Shown: piece after piece, positions 61,481-64,000 of the stretch | How positions within the stretch are numbered: position 1 is the stretch's first letter | How the letters are laid out: the number at the start of each line of letters is the position of its first letter | Assembly (NCBI RefSeq): GCF_013204845.1 | Contig: NZ_JABMKY010000022.1 | Span: 62,001 to 126,000, forward strand | DNA: 64,000 nt | Reading direction: 5' to 3' | Origin: Paenibacillus qinlingensis | Lineage (GTDB): Bacteria > Bacillota > Bacilli > Paenibacillales > NBRC-103111 | Made by a program: the position numbers and the translations under genes | The notes under the pieces: generated by a model | Told to the model about the DNA's origin: nothing | The model's database searches: none | The model's input: only the letters and a program-made list of their open reading frames with translations

Positions 61481-63076
61481 CTACCAACCAATCGCCAACC
61501 CATCACCACGCGGATCAGCCGCCCCACTCATAAACCCCTGCTCATCAATAACAATGCCCTGCGCCTGCCCCATAATGCCGTCCCAGGACTTCACGGGCTC
61601 CACGCGATGCCCCCATTGCTTGAGTTTGGTATATACCTCTGGTTCAAGCCGATGCTCCAGCTTCAGCGCATCCCCATCTTCTCCCCAAGTACGCCCATAG
61701 ACCCAACGTGGCAGTGAAATGGCTTCCTGAATCGATAAACCGTAATCCAATACCCCCGTGAGTATCGAAAGCTGCGTCTGCGGCTGTCCTTCTCCACCTT
61801 GCGTACCGAACAGCATGTAAGGCTTACCTGCCTTACTTACCATCGCGGGCATCAACGTATGGAACGATCTTTTACGTGGCTCCAACACATTCGCACAAGC
61901 AGGATCAAGTGAGAAGAACGAGCCGCGATTTTGCATAATAATGCCTGTATCGCCAGGTACGTAGGCTGCCCCGAAATCGAAATAGAGACTTTGGATGAAA
62001 GAAACCGAATTCCCCTCTTCATCTACAACAGCCGCATAGGCGGTGTCCTGACCTATCGCAGGTGAGAGATGCTCACTAACTTTCAATGGATTCGCCTGAA
62101 TCTCACTCCAAAGCTCCTGCGCATACGATTTCGACAACAATCTTTGGAGCGGTATCTCTCTAAAATGCGGATCCGTTAAATAACGATCGCGATCTTTGAA
62201 CGCTTTCTTGATCACTTCCGACATCAGATGGTAAAAGTTCGCCGATGCTCTAGGCACAGCTGCCATATCAATATGTTCTAACATATTCATCATCATGAGC
62301 GCTGTGAACCCTTGTGAGTTCGGCGGCATTTGATAAATGTCGTATCCACGATACGTCGTTGATAGCAGTTCCACCCATTCGCCAGCGAAGCTGCGGAAAT
62401 CTTCTTCCGTAAGCAGTCCGCCATCCAGCTCCACGTTATCCACAATGGTCTGCATGAGCGAGCCCGAGTAGAACGCATCTCTTCCTTCTTGTTGAAGCAG
62501 TCGGAGCGTCCTTGCCATGTCAGGCTGAATCAGCCGATCGCCTTCCTTCATAAGCTCGCCATCTCGCATATACAAAGCGCTAAGCTGAACAGAGTCCCGA
62601 ATGAATGGCTCATCCTTACGCATCCAGAACAGTAAATTACGGGAGATCGGGAACCCCTTTTCCGCGTAACCAATGGCTGCGTCCAATAATTTCGCCCACG
62701 GAAGCTTGCCGTGCTTTTCCCACACTTGCCACCAAGCATCCACCATACCCGGAACTGTTATTGCGCTTAAAATGCCGCGCTGTGGAATCTGATTCATCCC
62801 TTGCTCTCTATAAAAATCAGGCGTCGCCTTCGCAGCAGACTTCCCGCTTCCATTAAATCCGGTATAAGCGCCTGTTGCAGCCTCATGCATGAGGAAAAAA
62901 GCATCCCCGCCGAGCCCCGTCATATGGGGGTAAACGACGCCTAAGGTCGCGCTAATGGCAATTGCTGCATCGAAGGCATTGCCTCCCTGCTGTAAAATCG
63001 CACTCCCCACGGAACTAGCCAAATAATGTGGCGTAGCAATCATGGCTCGCTCTGCTCGTGGCATGATGTTTAGCAT
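61481..63076 (-). CDS. Gamma-glutamyltransferase-fold Ntn hydrolase (HpxW-like)
   Basis: A 531-residue protein of the GGT superfamily without a signal peptide, so cytoplasmic. Family blocks are ATPHYLASSVGSAILQQGGN, GLGGDAFFL, GGLLTEEDF and the autocleavage site GQDTAYAAVVDEEGN, where the Thr near 343 becomes the N-terminal nucleophile. Later blocks are FGTQGGEGQPQTQL and GDGLAIGW. In Klebsiella, HpxW is a GGT-like oxamate amidohydrolase in the purine-ureide cluster, and the genomic setting here (aminotransferase, XDH maturation) fits that. It starts within the end of the aminotransferase gene's ribosome site, 2 bp after its stop. Confidence 0.85.
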   Translation of the reverse strand: MLNIMPRAERAMIATPHYLASSVGSAILQQGGNAFDAAIAISATLGVVYPHMTGLGGDAFFLMHEAATGAYTGFNGSGKSAAKATPDFYREQGMNQIPQRGILSAITVPGMVDAWWQVWEKHGKLPWAKLLDAAIGYAEKGFPISRNLLFWMRKDEPFIRDSVQLSALYMRDGELMKEGDRLIQPDMARTLRLLQQEGRDAFYSGSLMQTIVDNVELDGGLLTEEDFRSFAGEWVELLSTTYRGYDIYQMPPNSQGFTALMMMNMLEHIDMAAVPRASANFYHLMSEVIKKAFKDRDRYLTDPHFREIPLQRLLSKSYAQELWSEIQANPLKVSEHLSPAIGQDTAYAAVVDEEGNSVSFIQSLYFDFGAAYVPGDTGIIMQNRGSFFSLDPACANVLEPRKRSFHTLMPAMVSKAGKPYMLFGTQGGEGQPQTQLSILTGVLDYGLSIQEAISLPRWVYGRTWGEDGDALKLEHRLEPEVYTKLKQWGHRVEPVKSWDGIMGQAQGIVIDEQGFMSGAADPRGDGLAIGW

Positions 63077-63078
63077 GA

Positions 63079-64000
63079 TTATTCCTCCCGTTTAAGAGCA
63101 TATACCGCTAGTGCAGCTTGCAGCGCTTTCCCTACAGATATATCCACACCATACCAATGCAGTGTTGCTTCAAGCGCCCCGAGGACATGCAGCACATTTT
63201 TCTGATTACAGCTAAAACCCATCGTGCCGATGCGCCAAATCTGTCCCTTCAATGGACCGAAGGAAGAGGCAATTTCAATGCCGAAGCTATTCAGCAGCAT
63301 CGATCGAACAGCTTCCCCATCGACACCGCTGGGAATACGTATACAAGTTACTACAGGCAGCTTACACAGTGAGTCACCATAAAGCGTTAACCCCATCGCC
63401 TGCAAGCCAGCAACCAAAGCCGCTTCATGACGCTTATGGCGCAAGAATCGCTCTTCCAGTCCCTCCTGCAGAACAATGCGTAATCCTTCACGTAGTGCAT
63501 ACAGCATCGTCGTAGCCTCTGTATGGTGATTTAACCGCTTCGGACTCCAGTAATCCTGCAGCATGCCGAGATCGAAATAGTTACTCGCCACAGCTTTAAC
63601 TGAGGAGATTGGAGATCCTTTCTCCCGCAGTCCCCGTTCGATCGTTTTACGTCGCATGACCTTCGCTTCAATGCGATCATTATACGTAATCGGAGACATG
63701 CCCGATGGTACGGATAAACATTTTTGCGTACCACCAATCACCGCATCCAGCTGCCATTCGTCGGTTTTCAAGGGTACACCACCTATCGTGGCTACAGCGT
63801 CCACGACGAGAAGGGCGTCCATTTCTCGGCAGGCTGCCCCAATTCCATCGAATTTTTGGATACAGCCTGTCGACGTCTCACCGTGAACCATCGCCACGAT
63901 CGTTGGCTTCTCCCGCTCGATAGCTGTAATGATGTCAATGGGATCGAACACAGCTCCCCATTCCTGCTCAATAATTGCCACCTCAGCCCCGCAACGCTCG
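63079..64000 (-). CDS. pucG: Aminotransferase of the PucG/alanine-glyoxylate type, 5' end missing
   Basis: About 307 codons of a class V aminotransferase are visible and the frame is open to the window end (ERCGAEVAIIEQEWG), so the start lies outside. It keeps VHGETSTGCIQ, VDAVATIGGVPL and the PLP lysine in GGTQKCLSVPSG. PucG in B. subtilis transfers the amino group of ureidoglycine to glyoxylate in allantoin breakdown. It is the most upstream visible gene of a likely operon with the HpxW-like and XdhC genes. Confidence 0.87.
   Translation of the reverse strand, partial: ERCGAEVAIIEQEWGAVFDPIDIITAIEREKPTIVAMVHGETSTGCIQKFDGIGAACREMDALLVVDAVATIGGVPLKTDEWQLDAVIGGTQKCLSVPSGMSPITYNDRIEAKVMRRKTIERGLREKGSPISSVKAVASNYFDLGMLQDYWSPKRLNHHTEATTMLYALREGLRIVLQEGLEERFLRHKRHEAALVAGLQAMGLTLYGDSLCKLPVVTCIRIPSGVDGEAVRSMLLNSFGIEIASSFGPLKGQIWRIGTMGFSCNQKNVLHVLGALEATLHWYGVDISVGKALQAALAVYALKREE

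Overview
The window looks like a chromosomal segment of a Paenibacillus-type member of the Bacillota. Evidence: the twelve-gene purine operon is in the Bacillus order purEKBCSQLFMNHD behind a guanine-type riboswitch; ribosome binding sites are strong and purine-rich; an lplABC-type sugar transporter is paired with a YesM/YesN-type two-component system; there is a ComQXPA-type quorum-sensing locus and B. subtilis-type puc purine-catabolism genes. No phage, transposase, rRNA or tRNA gene is visible.

Layout. 1-10.2 kb: a lamin-tail-domain surface protein (cut by the window start) behind a HupE/UreJ-type membrane protein; a membrane-bound AraC-type regulator; a 20-unit, 52-bp palindromic tandem array sitting inside a transcription-terminator region; an orphan sugar-binding protein; a DUF3048 lipoprotein. 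10.3-16 kb: one gene for a secreted 1873-residue multidomain glycosidase. 16.1-19.3 kb: a sulfane-sulfur (persulfide) detoxification cluster with a CstR-type repressor and three matching palindromic operators. 19.4-22 kb: DCC-type thiol protein, LigB-type dioxygenase, amidase lipoprotein and a 42-residue membrane protein. 22.2-36.4 kb: the de novo IMP operon on the minus strand with PurR boxes, promoter, riboswitch and leader terminator, interrupted between purN and purH by a 61-bp tandem repeat. 36.5-38.3 kb: VOC and YdeI-type proteins and a truncated Fur/PerR-type gene. 38.3-48 kb: a pectin- or oligosaccharide-linked island (intracellular pectinesterase, two solute-binding proteins, two permeases, histidine kinase and response regulator), where the kinase/regulator promoter and the transporter promoter share an 18-nt motif at the same distance from the -10. 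48.5-52.8 kb: comP-comA-comQ on the minus strand with a divergent, previously easy-to-miss 66-residue ComX-like pheromone precursor on the plus strand. 52.9-64 kb: a purine or ureide catabolic cluster (aminotransferase, HpxW-like Ntn hydrolase, XdhC, MocA-like enzyme, three xanthine dehydrogenase subunits, BMP-type binding protein, Rieske oxygenase).

The genes give three clear themes. First, purines are both made (pur operon) and broken down (puc cluster) from the same 40 kb. Second, extracellular plant polysaccharide is hydrolysed, imported and sensed. Third, cell density is sensed through a rearranged ComQXPA module. Two dispersed intergenic repeat families, a dense palindromic array and purine-rich microsatellites show that intergenic DNA here is repeat-rich. 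All assignments rest on reading motifs in the sequence; no database search was run.
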